From Pyrenophora tritici-repentis (Eukaryota; Ascomycota; Dothideomycetes; Pleosporales; Pleosporaceae), in contig NC_089390.1 in NCBI RefSeq assembly GCF_003171515.1, positions 558,001-622,000 on the forward strand: 64,000 bases of DNA, written 5' to 3'. The translations under genes were made by a program, and so were the position numbers. Every line of letters begins with the position of its first letter. The first letter of the stretch is position 1. The notes beneath the pieces are model-generated. The model saw only the letters and a list, made by a program, of their open reading frames with translations, was not told the DNA's origin and made no database searches. Shown one piece after another: positions 24,052 through 35,484 of this stretch.

Positions 24052-25736
24052 ATGGCCTTCCTCTTCTTCGGCGCCGTCTTTGTCCTTCTGGGATGGCTCG
24101 CTTGCGAGTACGACCTCTTCGCCACGGTCCCTGCGGCTGGTCCGCATACCACCACAACAACATCGTCGTCGTCGCCAGCCCCGGCTGGTCCGGTGGCACA
24201 GCTTCCTCGTCGTGAGCGTCGGGCTCACGCCCGCGCTCTTTCTCGGTCTCGGGCACCTCCTCCTGTCCCAGAGTGGGCTCGCCCTGGCTCCTTCCTCTCC
24301 CCGCCCCGCCAGCTCTTCCGCCACATCCCTGCCGGGAGGCACGACACCCTCCTGGACGCCGAGCAGACCGAGGCCTTCGGGCAGATGAAGAGGGTTTTGG
24401 ACCCCATCTTGGGGTGGAAGTGGGTTGCTGTGAGGGGCGCCTGCTTCTGCTCCTGTGTCCTCGCCCGTTCCTGCCGTTTCCTCGCCTCCCTCGGTTTCCT
24501 CTCCGCCCCCGGTTCCCTCTCAGCCCCCGGTTCCTTCTCCTCCCGCTCCGGTCCCTGCGCCTGTGGTTGTCTCGTCGCCTGGCCCTTCGGTCTTTGACCT
24601 CTTGGCTGGCATTCCATCAGTCCCAGAGGGACTCACGCACATCTTCCCGGTGGAGGCTCCAACACCACTGCCACAGCTTCCTTCTGTGTTGTCGCTGGCG
24701 ACTCCCATTAGTGTCCCAAGCTCCCTGGCGGTGGTGCTGCCCTCGTTCTCGCCTTTGATCCCGGTCCTTCTTGCGGCTGAGGCTGCTGGTCAGCCTCAGT
24801 CTGACAACATATCTGGATTCGCCGCGCCTCCTCCCCCCTCCCCCTCCCTCCACTTCCTTCTCGGTTGGTGACGGTTCCTGTCTTGGCGCTGGCGCTGGGT
24901 TTGGTCCGCCTCCTTCCTTTGGAGGTGGTTTCGCTGTGCCTGTCCCCCCCTCTTTCCTCCGGCGGCGGCTTTGGCTTTGGGGCCATCAACTTCTCCGTCC
25001 CCTCCTCCTCCTCCTCGACACCAGCCTCTCGCCGCGACAAGGGCGTCAAGGGCGGCAAGAAGGGCATGAAGCCTCGTGTCGTGAATGACACAAAGGTGGA
25101 TACCTTCTCCGGCCCCATCGTCCCTCTGAGCGAAGAGGCGAGCTTTAAACGCTCCCTCAAGCTCCACCCCATCAAGACCATCGGGCTGGTCAACAACGCC
25201 CACATCATATCCGCCCGATACCAAGATATCAGCATGGACGGGCTTGCCGACATCACCGGCTACCTTCCCGGTTCGACCCTTGCTGCTTTCGAGCAGAACC
25301 TTCTCCTCAAGGAGAATGGTCTCCGACTCTTCGCGCTCCTCATCCGTTGGCAAGTGGATACCGGTCTGCCACAGCCTGCTGGCGGGTCTGCGGCCCTGAA
25401 CCAACTCATCGACGTGCTGGCACGTCTCGATGGGTTGGTGACCGGTTATGTTGCTGCCAACGGACGGGGGGAGTTCGAGCGTGGGCGCGATCGTGGCAGT
25501 TCCTGGTGAAGCACCTTTGTGGGAAACGGGGTGAGAAACTGCAGCAGCAGTTGGATCCTTCTGTCTTCGGGCAGTTGGAAGATCTGTGGGGAGGAACCAA
25601 GCCCATTGGGCAAGGTTCCGTCCTTCGACCAAGGGTCGTGATCTGCTGGAGTAGGGTGACGGTGTTTGTGCAGTTTTTTTGTTTGCAAAAGACCATTTGG
25701 TCTTCAATCCTGTATGCTCGTTGTCGGCTTGTCTGA
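24052..25736 (+). pseudogene. GC-rich gene of unknown function with broken frame
   Basis: Starts MAFLFFGAVFVLLGWLACEY (ATG 24052), a signal-anchor-like helix. A Pro-rich linker (SSPPPVPSQPP, PSPPAPVPAP) and a basic stretch (ASRRDKGVKGGKKG) follow. The C-terminal half has good folded-protein character: FKRSLKLHPIKTIGLVNNAH, LPGSTLAAFEQNLLLKENGL, then FLVKHLCGKRGEKLQQQL. An intron 24430-24523 (GTGAGG...CTCAG, 94 nt) joins the first two parts. After that the frame changes at a C run near 24834-24845, again at a C7 run at 24944-24950, and once more near 25495. This means either a pseudogene, homopolymer errors in the assembly, or an unusual second intron (24864-25024, poor donor GTTGGT). The GC content is well above its neighbours. 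I do not recognise the family. Confidence 0.45.
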
Positions 25737-26025
25737 CAATGGGTCCTGCACTACACAATCAGTGGTTAGTGTGAAAAGTCGAGAATGGTATCCTTTTACC
25801 TTCTCATCCTACATTCACTTTGGTCTATCTTGACGTGACATGCCCCGAATCACCCACATATATGTGACTGCAGTCCTTGTCAGCAGCTTCATGTTCGCAT
25901 TTCACTATGTACCTGTCTTACTGAAACCCATCAGGTCACCTTAATGCTTGCTTGAACTTGAACTAAAACATCAGCGACTACCTCCAGATCGAAATTCCGT
26001 CCTGCAGTTAACCAATGTCTTCACC

Positions 26026-26902
26026 CTAAAATATACCGAAATGCTTGAACCGCATCGGCGCAGGTGACTCCCCCAACAGCCCAGACGAATGCGTAGGTGG
26101 TGGTGCCAAGTTGTTCGGTCGAAGTCCGCCCGGCAGGCACGGCGTAGGCGGAATGATGATATCAATATCAGGCCTAGCGGGAGAACCATCCGGAGTGGTG
26201 GTAGATTGCGCAGGCTCCTGGACATCACTCCTACCCTCAAACCCACTTTTTCCAAAGTCCACACTAATCTCTTTGTCCTCTCCTTCTTCTTCGAACAACG
26301 ATGTCACTGAATCCAGGTAGTCATCCTTGTAGCTTGCGACGCTATCCCCAATGGACTCGTCATACACTGTGCAGGACCAAAGCCACCTCTGCCACGGCCA
26401 GACGAAGCCCTCATCATCCCAGGGCCAAGTGTGAGTTTCGTCATACTCTATTAGCGCAAAAGCTGCGAAAACGATGGCGCATATGCATAGGAAACCGGTC
26501 TACAATATTAGGTGATTAGTATGATGTTCGCGATTTAAAAATCTTCGGGGAGGTACTTACGATAGCTACAGATATCTCGTCGGGTCTAGGGAGAAAGCCT
26601 GGCTGTTCGTACTCTGCGATTAGAAGCAGTCCAACAACGAAGGGGACGATGTAGATGTAGATGGATGCCTTGATAGAGTGGAAGATCTTCTCGTAGTCTT
26701 GACGGCCGGGCGCGGGAATGAAACAGTCCATGACGGGTGTGATGATGCACTGGACGGGGCGCAGAAGTGCACCGGCATAAGTTGCGTCATTCTTGTGGTT
26801 CTTCGAAGGTTTTGCGGGTGCGGGGGCAAGAACGAGAGCGGTATTGGAGCTGGACGCGGTGTCGTTGGTACGAGAAGTGGCGCGCTCGGTTGCGACTTCC
26901 AT
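26026..26902 (-). CDS. Small integral membrane protein of unknown function (271 aa)
   Basis: Two exons, 26902-26561 and 26499-26026, with a clean intron (GTAAGT...TTGTAG, 61 nt) in phase 0. I chose ATG 26902 (MEVATERATS); the open frame extends up to 27112, but that part looks like leader. Two hydrophobic spans, IYIYIVPFVVGLLLIA (about residues 85-101) and ISVAITGFLCICAIVFAAFA (joined across the splice), are followed by a Trp-rich segment (TWPWDDEGFVWPWQRWLW) and an acidic then Pro-rich tail with THSSGLLGESPAP. This predicts a two-span membrane protein with a long cytosolic or lumenal C-terminus. No family is recognised. It is tandem with, and downstream of, the DDHD phospholipase gene. Confidence 0.72.
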
Positions 26903-27402
26903 GTCTGCGGCGGTGGTGTTGTGGAATCGTAGGAATGAACACCTCAGAGTGGAAGTAGAATGGCGTTTGTTATATGGTGTGAAGCGCAGTGCCTGCGGGG
27001 AGAGCGTGAGCATGTGAGAGGGTCCGCACTGAAAGCTTGCACAGTGAAATGGCGAAAACATGGAAATGCGTACTAGCGCAACCGCGAGCAAACGCGCAGT
27101 CGCATGTCTCAACCATGTGCTTTGTTCTAGGCAAATTCAACACCTAGAATGTTTTGAAAAGAAAAGATCCAAAAGGTTTACTCTCAAGTACACGCTCAGA
27201 TGTAAGAAGAGCTCGGCTCATTGCATCTAGGAACCAGAGTGAGGATAAAGAAAATATACTTGACTAATGGGGAAAACCTCGATGACAAGACAGAACTTCG
27301 CTGTCTTTGTCTCTCGGAGCCTGTCAGCCTCCAGGGAATATTAAAATCTAATTATAGGGTATACCACCAATCTACACTCTGATTCGCTAACGCCAAGCAC
27401 CA
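26903..27402. other. Intergenic between two minus-strand genes
   Basis: 500 bp holding the 3' end of the DDHD gene and the promoter/leader of the membrane-protein gene. An in-frame extension without conserved character runs up to 27112. Confidence 0.4.
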
Positions 27403-30400
27403 TTACTCCTTAGCCTTGAACTCCTTGGGTTTGAAAACACGATGTCTAGCCAAAAGTTGCGAAATCATGAAATGTGACACGTCTTCGTCAGCCCAGTACG
27501 TCAGGTGACTTGCGATACTAGCGAGTAGCGAGATGTCGAAAGCCTGGAGTGGTAGAAGTCAGTCAAGGTGCTCACTAGATGCGCAAACATGTGTGAGAAG
27601 GATGAGACACATACGCCTTCTTGTATACTGTAGTCCACGCGCCCGTTTGCGTTCAGACTGCGTACTTTCTGCTCCTCCTTCTTGAGCTTGCGGCTTCGCT
27701 CTTCTAGCTCTTGCCACTCAAGGTCTTTTTCTAAATCTCGATCACCGTCCTCGCTTTTCTGGCTCTTTCTCCGGTTTTGGAAGCCAGCAAACAGAGTCTC
27801 GATGTCTGATTCAATGAGCGTTGGAGGATGCTCGCCGTCTTCACCTTCGGCAATCGTTTCTTGCCCGAGTCGCCGACGTCGTTCTTCGCTGATGAATGCG
27901 CTTGTAGGTTCGTTGAGGCCTGGAACTAGGTTCATGTTGCTTGAAGCGGGGCCGGCGGTGAGCGGGCGAGAGGATCGTTGCCCTTGTGCGGCTCCGGTCA
28001 TCTCGGTTCCGGAAATGCCCAGACTACGGTTGAGCAGTCCACTCGCGATTCCTATCATATCCAGATTAGCGAGATCACGAGATGTTTCTCATGTAACACG
28101 ATTTAAATGGGTGGCGTGCTGAAAAGGTTGCATAAGAGGCAGAGCAAACGTACCTGAGCCGAGAGATGTCCAGAAATCAGTCACACCCTGACCAACTCGC
28201 TGGCCGATGCCGGTGAAGCCTTGCGAGGCGGGTGCTCCAAATATACCTCTCTTCGTATAGGGAAGAGGCTGAGGCTTGAGGGTGGACATGGCAGGTGATA
28301 TCAAGGGCTCGATACGGTAGCTGATTGGATCAGTGGGGTGGAAGATGTTGAAAATCTGCTTGCAGAGTGGTGACGAGGTCGTAATGTCGAACGCATGCTT
28401 GGGAAACGAGTCAGTAGGGGTACAACAGATCATAACATGAGGATTTCTTACTTCATCTCCACCTTGAGAAAAGGGATCATCAATCGAGGTTCCGGGCGTC
28501 TTGGGAGGTACAAAGGTTGAGGTAGGAACAGACGGTCTCGCAACAATGGTACGACCCTTTAGCATCTGGAAGAGACCGATGGGTGAGCCTAGCGCATAGA
28601 AATCCTCAACTTCAAAGTCAAGTTTTAAGCCTTCTTCGGTAGATCTACGTTGCTTGGCCGATTGTGCACTTGGTCTGGCCTTGGCGTCTCTCTGAATACA
28701 CAGTATATCGAACATGATTGCGGATCCAAGTGAATGTCCGACGAGGCTGACCTTGCCTTTGAAGGATGGGTTGCGCTCCTTGAACAAGCGATATGTGCGG
28801 TTCAGTTCATTTACAACGATACGCGAAATATGGCCCTTGTAAGCCGGGCTTTGATACAGCAAGATGTCTAGAGCAAGGTCGGTGAGAAAGTTGCGCACAG
28901 CGGGGACACCATCGACAGTGATGTCTTCCAGATCGGGATACGTCTCGTCTTCATGGTCGAGGTCGCCTAAATCGTGCTCTTTGCGATTATGCTTCAAGCT
29001 TTGCTTTGGAAAGTCCAGCAAGTGCCGCCAGATGATAGGGATGCACTGTATGCGGTTGTTCTTCGACTCCGACTCAACCTCGGCGTTAAGAGCTTGTAGA
29101 TCGGGCGAAGCTGCATATACAGACTTGAGAGACTTGCGTAGGGTGTTCACATCGTGAATGAAGTTGATAGACTCCATTCGCATACCGAGGCGCTGTCCAA
29201 TGCCATGTGTGACTAGAAGTAAGTGCTCAATCTCACGACCTTGGTCACTATCGCTCTGTGTCTTGTAGTCTTCGCGCATCTCCTTTTCCTCGCGTTTTCG
29301 CATCTCTTCTTGTTGCTGTTGCTCATACTCTGGTTTCGAACTTGTCATGAGAGAAGATACCTGCCTCTCTAGGTTGCGTCTGCGCGTCTGGGACGGTGAC
29401 AAGCTCCGCTCATTGTCTGAAGTTTCACCGTCAGTGTTGGCTTCGGAATCAGATTGTCTGCCATTGTCTGAACCATAAGCCAAGGCTGGAGTCGCAGGTC
29501 GGTCTGCCTGTTTCGCGTTCTGGGCACCCTTGGCCGGGGTGGCTTGCTTCTTCTTGTCTTTGGGGTCTGTATAGCCGCGTATGTACTTGTATCCGGCATA
29601 GTGGGCACCTCCTGCAAAACGCTGGTATAGAGTGCTTCCCATGCGCGACCACATGTCATCGGTCAGCATCCATGCTGTTGTCTCATCTTGATATGTCACG
29701 GTGGAGTTCATGTGAGCGCCGAAAAGTCGATATGTTCGGGGTAGGTCAGCGGGAGCGCTAGTATTCGAGGGCGAGTCGGCATTCTTTGCATCGGCCGCCT
29801 CTTTGGCTGCCTCATTCGCCGCCTCATTTCGTAGACTGCCATATGAGGATTTGGGTGTAACTGGGTTGGATGTCGAGTCGCGATTCAGACGAGCCAGCTC
29901 CTTACGGTGGTCGTCGGCAAGACTCGGCCCCACGGACAACGGACGGGCACGCGGCTGCGAAACTGAACGCTTCTCCTCCGGCTTGCCAAACTTCCAGGGC
30001 TTGAGCTTTAGAAAGCCTTCCTCCAGTTGCATGGCCAGACCCTCATCCACAGCCTCTCCGTCTGGTGTGAACCATGTGCCCCGCTTCACATCGTATACAG
30101 GGCCTAGCCAGTATGATGGTGCCAGCTCGCGTGTCTCAATCTCGACGTCGAATAGGTAGTCTTCGTTGACGGGGACTTTGGTTGTCTTGGGCGGGAATGA
30201 GTTTGCCTGTGTGGGCGTCATGGGGCTAGCGATTCCCTTCCTCAGCTCGTCAGCGTCAGCTTCGTCGGCCGTCTTCTGGAAGGCTGTCTCGATTGCGCGC
30301 GAGTCACTGGCGCTGAAGGGAATCCATTTCTTCGGTTTGGGCAGGGCTGCATCGGGCGCCATGGCATGTTTCGAGAGCGGCTTCCTCTTGGGTGTCTGCA

Positions 30401-30846
30401 GACGTCGTCACTACTTGTGCATGGCTTGGTACGTCTGCATTGCTTCTACTTACGTCTATAGCATGGAACCACCGCACCTCGAGCGGAGGGCAGTCTGGGG
30501 GATACCGCTTGAGACTCAGTCTGTACCTGCGATCAATGACATGGTCTCCTCCCTGTTGGGATGCGAGAACGGCGGCTGTCCGCTCTTTCTCTTTTTCCTG
30601 CTCCGCCCGCTTCGCCTTTTCTGCGCTTCCATCCATCTTGGGCGTTGACGGGGGTTTTGGTGTAGTAGCGCGCGAAGTCCATGGCGAAAGATTTGAGAGA
30701 AAGCCTTGTTTGTTGTCTGGGCCTGACATCCTGTCAACAGGCGGATCGCCGTCGCCCGGTCGCAGCTTACTGAGCCACGACTTTGCACGGTATCGGGAAG
30801 CTAGAAATGGGTTTGTGAGCTTCCTGCACGGTTGGCGGGGAAGCAC
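27403..30846 (-). CDS. DDHD-domain phospholipase (phosphatidic acid-preferring PLA1 / Ddl1 type)
   Basis: Five exons: 30846-30454, 30395-28452, 28397-28154, 28051-27615, 27543-27403. Introns are 58, 54, 102 and 71 nt, all GT-AG and in phase; the 54-nt intron is in frame but breaks the match to the DDHD fold. The product is 1052 residues. Evidence: WMLTDDMWSRMGSTLYQRFA in the N-terminal half, the lipase box VGHSLGSAIMFDIL at about residue 685, DFYALGSPIGLFQMLKG, NIFHPTDPISYRIEPL opening the DDHD domain, and the closing SHLTYWADEDVSHFM. Yeast Ddl1 and mammalian DDHD1/2 hydrolyse phosphatidic acid and cardiolipin-derived lipids. The basic N-terminus (MLPRQPCRKLTNPFLASRYR) could be a mitochondrial presequence, as for Ddl1, but a later start at MSGPDNKQGF is possible. 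Confidence 0.93.
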
Positions 30847-31260
30847 GTGAGGAGGAACGCGTCGACAAGACGTGTTTGCGGTTTACGTAGATGCTAAGTG
30901 GAAGAAATCGACTAAAATGAAAGAGGTAGTCAGGTCAGATCATAGCAGGTGTCAAAAACATTCAAACTCCCGTGCTCGACTTGCATGTGCTTCTTACATC
31001 ACCGAGCACCCCCTGTCACTTCCGCGCGGGGCAAGCCGCTGATGTTGGAAAAGGCCCGATAGACTATCATGCACCCTTTGCCGCCTGCACACGCTACCGC
31101 ACCACTGCCATTCTCACCCACCTCACAACCCCAACTACTCATCAGCCTTTTAGCTACCGCAAGCAAACTTTGCCAGGTCCGCTTTGTGAGGTGCGAGTGT
31201 GTCCTTGTATCCGCCTGGTACCTCGTATCCGTCATCCCCGACACCGCAACCCTCAGCGCC
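30847..31260. other. Intergenic, DDHD promoter side
   Basis: 414 bp between the DDHD start codon (-) and the first codon of the F-box pseudogene (+). Nothing else is seen. Confidence 0.4.
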
Positions 31261-32439
31261 ATGGCATCATCCACTCCACATCAAAACCAGCAAACTCCAA
31301 AGCCAAAACGGATCAAAGTGAATAAACACGTCAGATAAGGCAAATTCAGCATCTGGGCAGAACCCAGGCGTCAACTATAAGCACTCGACAAGGCCCTTTC
31401 CGACATACAGCCAGGACATTACAATGAAGACGACATTGCAAATATCACAGAGGCATGCAAGTCGTATCATAATGGCAAAACATATGTAGACCACTCAGAC
31501 AAGTTACACCACATGTTCTCTGGAGTTCCGCAGCCGACGTTCATTCCCAACGTTTGTGCTGAAGCATTCAAGGATATGCTCGCGGGCAGATGCCATTTGA
31601 ACATGTTCAGTTTCGACGACGACGGCGACGATTACGGCGAGACTTACGTAGTTTCCACAATACGAGGCTACCTGGCAAGACTCGATCGTGCATGCCAGAC
31701 TGATCTAAATGGCAAATTAGCTAGATTTGAGGGCCAAAGTATGTTTTTACATCTAATAGTAATCTTCTGCTGCTTTGCTAATTAAAATCATTTAAACCAT
31801 TTCCGTTTCTTCGACTTCCCGCCGAGCTCCGCTTACATATATACTCCTACATAATGCCCCATGACGTCCGGTATACACCGCCTATACATTACGATTTCGA
31901 AAGGGACGAAGCCATATACGAATCCAACTATGCTATCATGCTAGCCAACAAGCAGATAGATATATGATGAAGCGAGAAAGTGTTTTTACGGGGATCGAAA
32001 TCTAACCACCTGTGCATACGTTCATAAAGTGGATAATACACTACTAGGACTTGACCACTGTTTGTATGACATGTTAAATAACATGAACTCGGGAACCCTA
32101 AAGCTATTCAAACATACTACTGTTAGGATCGAGGAGGTCATGGGGGTCAGAAAGCGTAGTTCAGTCGGCGAACCTATCACCAACCCGGTAGAACATGTCT
32201 TGGGCAAGCTAACTGGAGTCGAGCGGATTTTCATCGATTTCGTTGAGAAGGATTGCTTGCATCGAGAAACTCTCCCGCAACACTATCAGGACGGGTATGT
32301 GGACGAAACAAAGAGATGGCTCATTGACAACGTACCGGCGTCGGTACGTATAGAGTGGGATCGGCCACTTGCTTCGAAGTTTTTTGGTGGCGATGATGCA
32401 GAACAGCGTTTGTGGCAGGCTATACAACAGAGGTTGTAG
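31261..32439 (+). pseudogene. F-box-like protein pseudogene
   Basis: One frame from MASSTPHQNQQTPKPKRIK (31261) continues to about 31738 with only two interruptions, both TAA, near 31336 and 31378. Reading Gln at both places gives an uninterrupted, protein-like sequence (FSIWAEPRRQ, DIQPGHYNEDDIANITEA). A donor GTATGT follows at 31739. Next comes FLRLPAELRLHIYSYI (about 31809), the hydrophobic leucine-rich opening of fungal F-box-like proteins. The frame then slips by one base near 31965 and the C-terminal part (32029-32439, GVERIFIDFVEKDCLH, ending QRLWQAIQQRL) is open. At least three lesions make a functional product unlikely. Such genes are greatly expanded in these fungi. Confidence 0.6.
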
Positions 32440-32473
32440 TACTACCTAGATGATATAAGATACCTGAAGTATA

Positions 32474-32560
32474 GGTAAGTACCTAATAGTCGTGTCTGGC
32501 GACTACGGTTGCCTTTGTACATTAGGATGTTAAATATCTGAAGTTACCCAGGTGGTACTG
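32474..32560 (+). repeat. Dispersed repeat, copy 1
   Basis: GGTAAGTACCTAATAGTCGT followed by GTCTGGCGACTAC closely matches 37321-37405 (GGTAAGCACCTAATAGACGT, then GTCTGGCGACTAC). Similarity continues through CCCAGGTG. It is shorter and weaker than the MITE family elsewhere in the window and no terminal inverted repeats were seen. Confidence 0.55.
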
Positions 32561-32590
32561 TGTGTTGTTGATAGGATCCACTTGTTTCAT

Positions 32591-32710
32591 ATCGTTCCAT
32601 GGTTCACTCATACAAAAAATATCGTCCAGCACTACGTAAGCCACTTGAACATCGTTCCATGGTTCGTCCCTTCAAAACATGTTGCGCAGGACTATATAAG
32701 CCACTTGACA
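32591..32710 (+). repeat. Tandem 60-bp duplication in the BCS1-like promoter
   Basis: Two 60-bp units (32591-32650, 32651-32710), each beginning ATCGTTCCATGGTTC and ending AAGCCACTTGA. The second unit contains a TATA-like CTATATAAG (about 32692) where the first has CTACGTAAG. It lies about 200 bp upstream of the BCS1-like start codon, so it is probably promoter DNA. Confidence 0.6.
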
Positions 32711-32907
32711 TTCGCTATCTTGAAGCAGTTCACTCCCATCTCTTTCTATACGTACCTTCTCCAATAGCAATCAACCGCAATTTCAACAAACTCGACTTCG
32801 ACCAGCAGCAAGTCTTGTATTCAACTACTCTTCAGCGCTGCACGAAGCACCACAAACCAGCACTTGATTCCCCGTAGCGCTTCCTTCTCAACTTCTCTAC
32901 TGCAATC

Positions 32908-34947
32908 ATGGACAAGAAGAACTCCTCGAACAACAAAGCCGACGATTCCACGCAAGCTCGGTGGGGTAACCTTATGCAAGGCCAATGGAGCTCGGCTTCA
33001 CATGGCCCGTATAGCCCACAAGGCCCTCTTAGAGGCTATGCTCTCACAACTGGGAACATGGTCCCAAACCCAACATCCCTTTCGTCACTCGCAATCGGTG
33101 TGCTCAATCGCGGCGAGAATGCCTACCTCTTGCAATACATGGAGAGCGAGATTTTCAAGTCTACCTTGGGAAAAATCAAGGAGCGTACTAATATCGACGT
33201 TGTCGTGCTTCTGGCAGCGGGCTTGGCTCTCCAGAAGGCAAAGAAAAGTATAACCGAGCTCATGATATCTATTATGGACCACTTCAAGCAGCAAGCAACG
33301 AGCTCGGTGAAGATAGGTAAACAAGACTCGACAAAGTATAATGGAATACTTCGTCTCTCTGCTGAAAAGACATCCTCGAACTGCAGTTCGTGGCTGAAGT
33401 ATTGACTACAAGGCCAACACTACAATTTTAACAGGGATAATACAATTACCCCTAGATACGGCAAGGCTGATCGCTTCTTCTGGCATAAGAATACATTTTT
33501 CTCGCCGGAGGTCTTCGGTCCCGAAAAGAACGGTGATAAGCCTACCGACAATGGCAAAGATAAAAAGGATAACAATGAGTGGGGCAACGCCCTTCGTTGC
33601 GAAGATCCTAGTCCGCAAGGACATTTGATCGTCTGGTGTTTTGTAAATTCTCTTTTGCCCATTAGAAATCTCCTCATAGATGTTGACGATAGGTTTGTGA
33701 AGAACAAGAAGCTGTCCGTCACGAAGATCATTGCCAATGAGGACCCTGAGAGCATACAGCGCGAAAAGAGGGCGTTGGCAACGATCGACATGGAACCTGA
33801 GAAGCTCGATGCTATCCGTGAAGACGTCGAGGCCTTCTTCGATAAGAATACTCGCGTTCTTTGCCGCGATACAGGAACGCCCTACCGCCGCGGGTATCTC
33901 CTCCATGGCCCACCAGGTACGGGTAAGAGTAGTTTGTCGGTGGCCGTACCATTGCATGTTAATGTGACTTTGGTCACCATCACACTAAATGGCATGGACT
34001 AAAAGATGCTGGAGAAAGCTTTCTCCAGTTTACCTTACCGCTGTGTTGTTCTCATCGAGGATATCGACTGTCCCGGAGCCGAAGTAGGCAAACGTGATGA
34101 GCAGCCAGGTCAGGCATCTCATCTTGAAGATGAAGGCGACGCAAAAATCGACGAAAACACAGCTCTGAATTTCATTGAAACCGCAATGGAAAATTTCATC
34201 CTCCAGCAGAATAAGCACAACGAGGAGATGCTGCAGCGATTCACCGACGCCCAAGACCAAGGGGCCAGAATCCTCCGCCATCGAAGAAGTTCAACTCAAG
34301 CCAAACTCCCAGAAGCGCCCAAGAAGGTCACTCTAAGTGGTCTCCTCAACGTCATCGATAACGCGACAGCCGCAGAAGGCCGTCTACTGATCACGACCTC
34401 GAACCACCCCGAGAAGCTAGACAAGGCCTTATTACGCAAAGGCCGAGTTGACCGCCACTTCGAACTCGGCTACGCGACCAAAATCACCGCCGAGCTCACC
34501 TTCAACCGCATCTTCGGCCAGGATACCCGCAAGCGACACACCATGGCCGCCATCAACCGCTTCGCCAAGGCCTTCAGTGCCCAATTTCCCACTTACAGCG
34601 AAGTCACCACGGCAACGCCGGCGCACTACTGCATGCAGTACCAGCGGCGGCCGTGCGAAGCCGTTCGCGACTTTGCAAAGTATTTGGAACTCGGCGATGA
34701 TATGTGGGTATATAGTATCGCGAAGCCGCAGAATGTACCGAAGGACCGCATCAATGTGCCTGAGGCTTTTGATCAGGAGATGCTGGAACTCAGGCCTGTG
34801 GACTTTTGCCGTAAAGATGCCATTCCCAAGGATCTGTCAGCAAGCGATGCGAAAGCAGCAAGCTCGATGTGGCGCCCTTGGACTTGGAGTCGTGCAACTA
34901 CTGTGGATGGTAAGAGCCAAAGTCCGCCTGCGAAAGAGTTGAGCTAA
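32908..34947 (+). pseudogene. BCS1-like mitochondrial AAA ATPase, in-frame stops
   Basis: A single frame covers a whole BCS1-like protein (679 codons plus the final stop) without any indel, but with TGA at 33403-33405 and TAA at 34000-34002. Order of parts: BCS1 N-domain (SVKIGKQDSTKYNGILRLSA), an insertion up to 33620, PYRRGYLLHGPPGTGKSS with the Walker A (about residue 334), LEKAFSSLPYRCVVLIEDID with the Walker B, a charged insertion, LSGLLNVIDNATAAEGRLLI, sensor 1 TTSNHPEKLD and the arginine finger in RKGRVDRHFELG. BCS1 in yeast inserts the Rieske protein into complex III; the fungal BCS1-like paralogues are of unknown role. Neither stop is removed by a convincing intron. The first stop has the leaky context TGA-CTA. 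Confidence 0.75.
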
Positions 34948-34956
34948 GAGACGGAA

Positions 34957-35484
34957 ATGGCGGGCAGGTCAGGAGTGAGTTTCCACAATGGAAGACCAAG
35001 AACAATCGCCAGGGTCAGCCCACCGACGATTTCCAAGTGGAGACGGGAACGCATACAAGCACAAGCCCGCAGGTGTGGCTTGATATCGCACGACCGCGCT
35101 CCGGCAGATGAAGGAGCACAGGCTGTCTCCGATCATATCTTCGAATTCAGCGACGAAGAGTTTGATGAGTCGGAAGACGCTGTGTCTCTAAGGTCGATGT
35201 TGCCCAGCTCGATACCAACGGACTCTCCTGCCGTCTCTTCAAATACAGTTACCCCGGAGAGCTCAACGGTGCCTACCTGTACTTCCGCATCAACAGAAAC
35301 GTCATCGGCTTTCAATGGCGATGGAGAAGCCACGCCTCCTAGTGGGGACTGGGATGGCAGCCTTGAACCTTCGAGGTCGGATGACGGCAGCCCTGCTCAC
35401 GATCTTCAAGGAGGTGACAGTGATGAAGAGGATGGAGAGGGTTGTAGGTTCGTAGATGCGCTGGAGTATATAGGTTCTTGGTGA
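34957..35484 (+). CDS. Hypothetical acidic Ser/Asp/Glu-rich protein (175 aa)
   Basis: An open frame starting MAGRSGVSFHNGRPRTIARV, only 9 nt after the final BCS1-like stop and in the same reading frame. The body is acidic and low in hydrophobic residues (FEFSDEEFDESEDAVS, GGDSDEEDGEG), ending FVDALEYIGSW. It could be a separate small gene or a former C-terminal extension of the BCS1-like protein cut off by the TAA at 34945. No family is recognised, and no own promoter is visible in the 9-nt gap, so the extension reading is at least as likely. Confidence 0.35.
   Translation: MAGRSGVSFHNGRPRTIARVSPPTISKWRRERIQAQARRCGLISHDRAPADEGAQAVSDHIFEFSDEEFDESEDAVSLRSMLPSSIPTDSPAVSSNTVTPESSTVPTCTSASTETSSAFNGDGEATPPSGDWDGSLEPSRSDDGSPAHDLQGGDSDEEDGEGCRFVDALEYIGSW

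Noticed and set aside
24796..25758. 320-codon open frame on the minus strand
   Set aside because: It mirrors the GC-rich plus-strand gene, is full of low-complexity Gly/Arg and lacks a plausible start. The plus-strand frames have better protein character.
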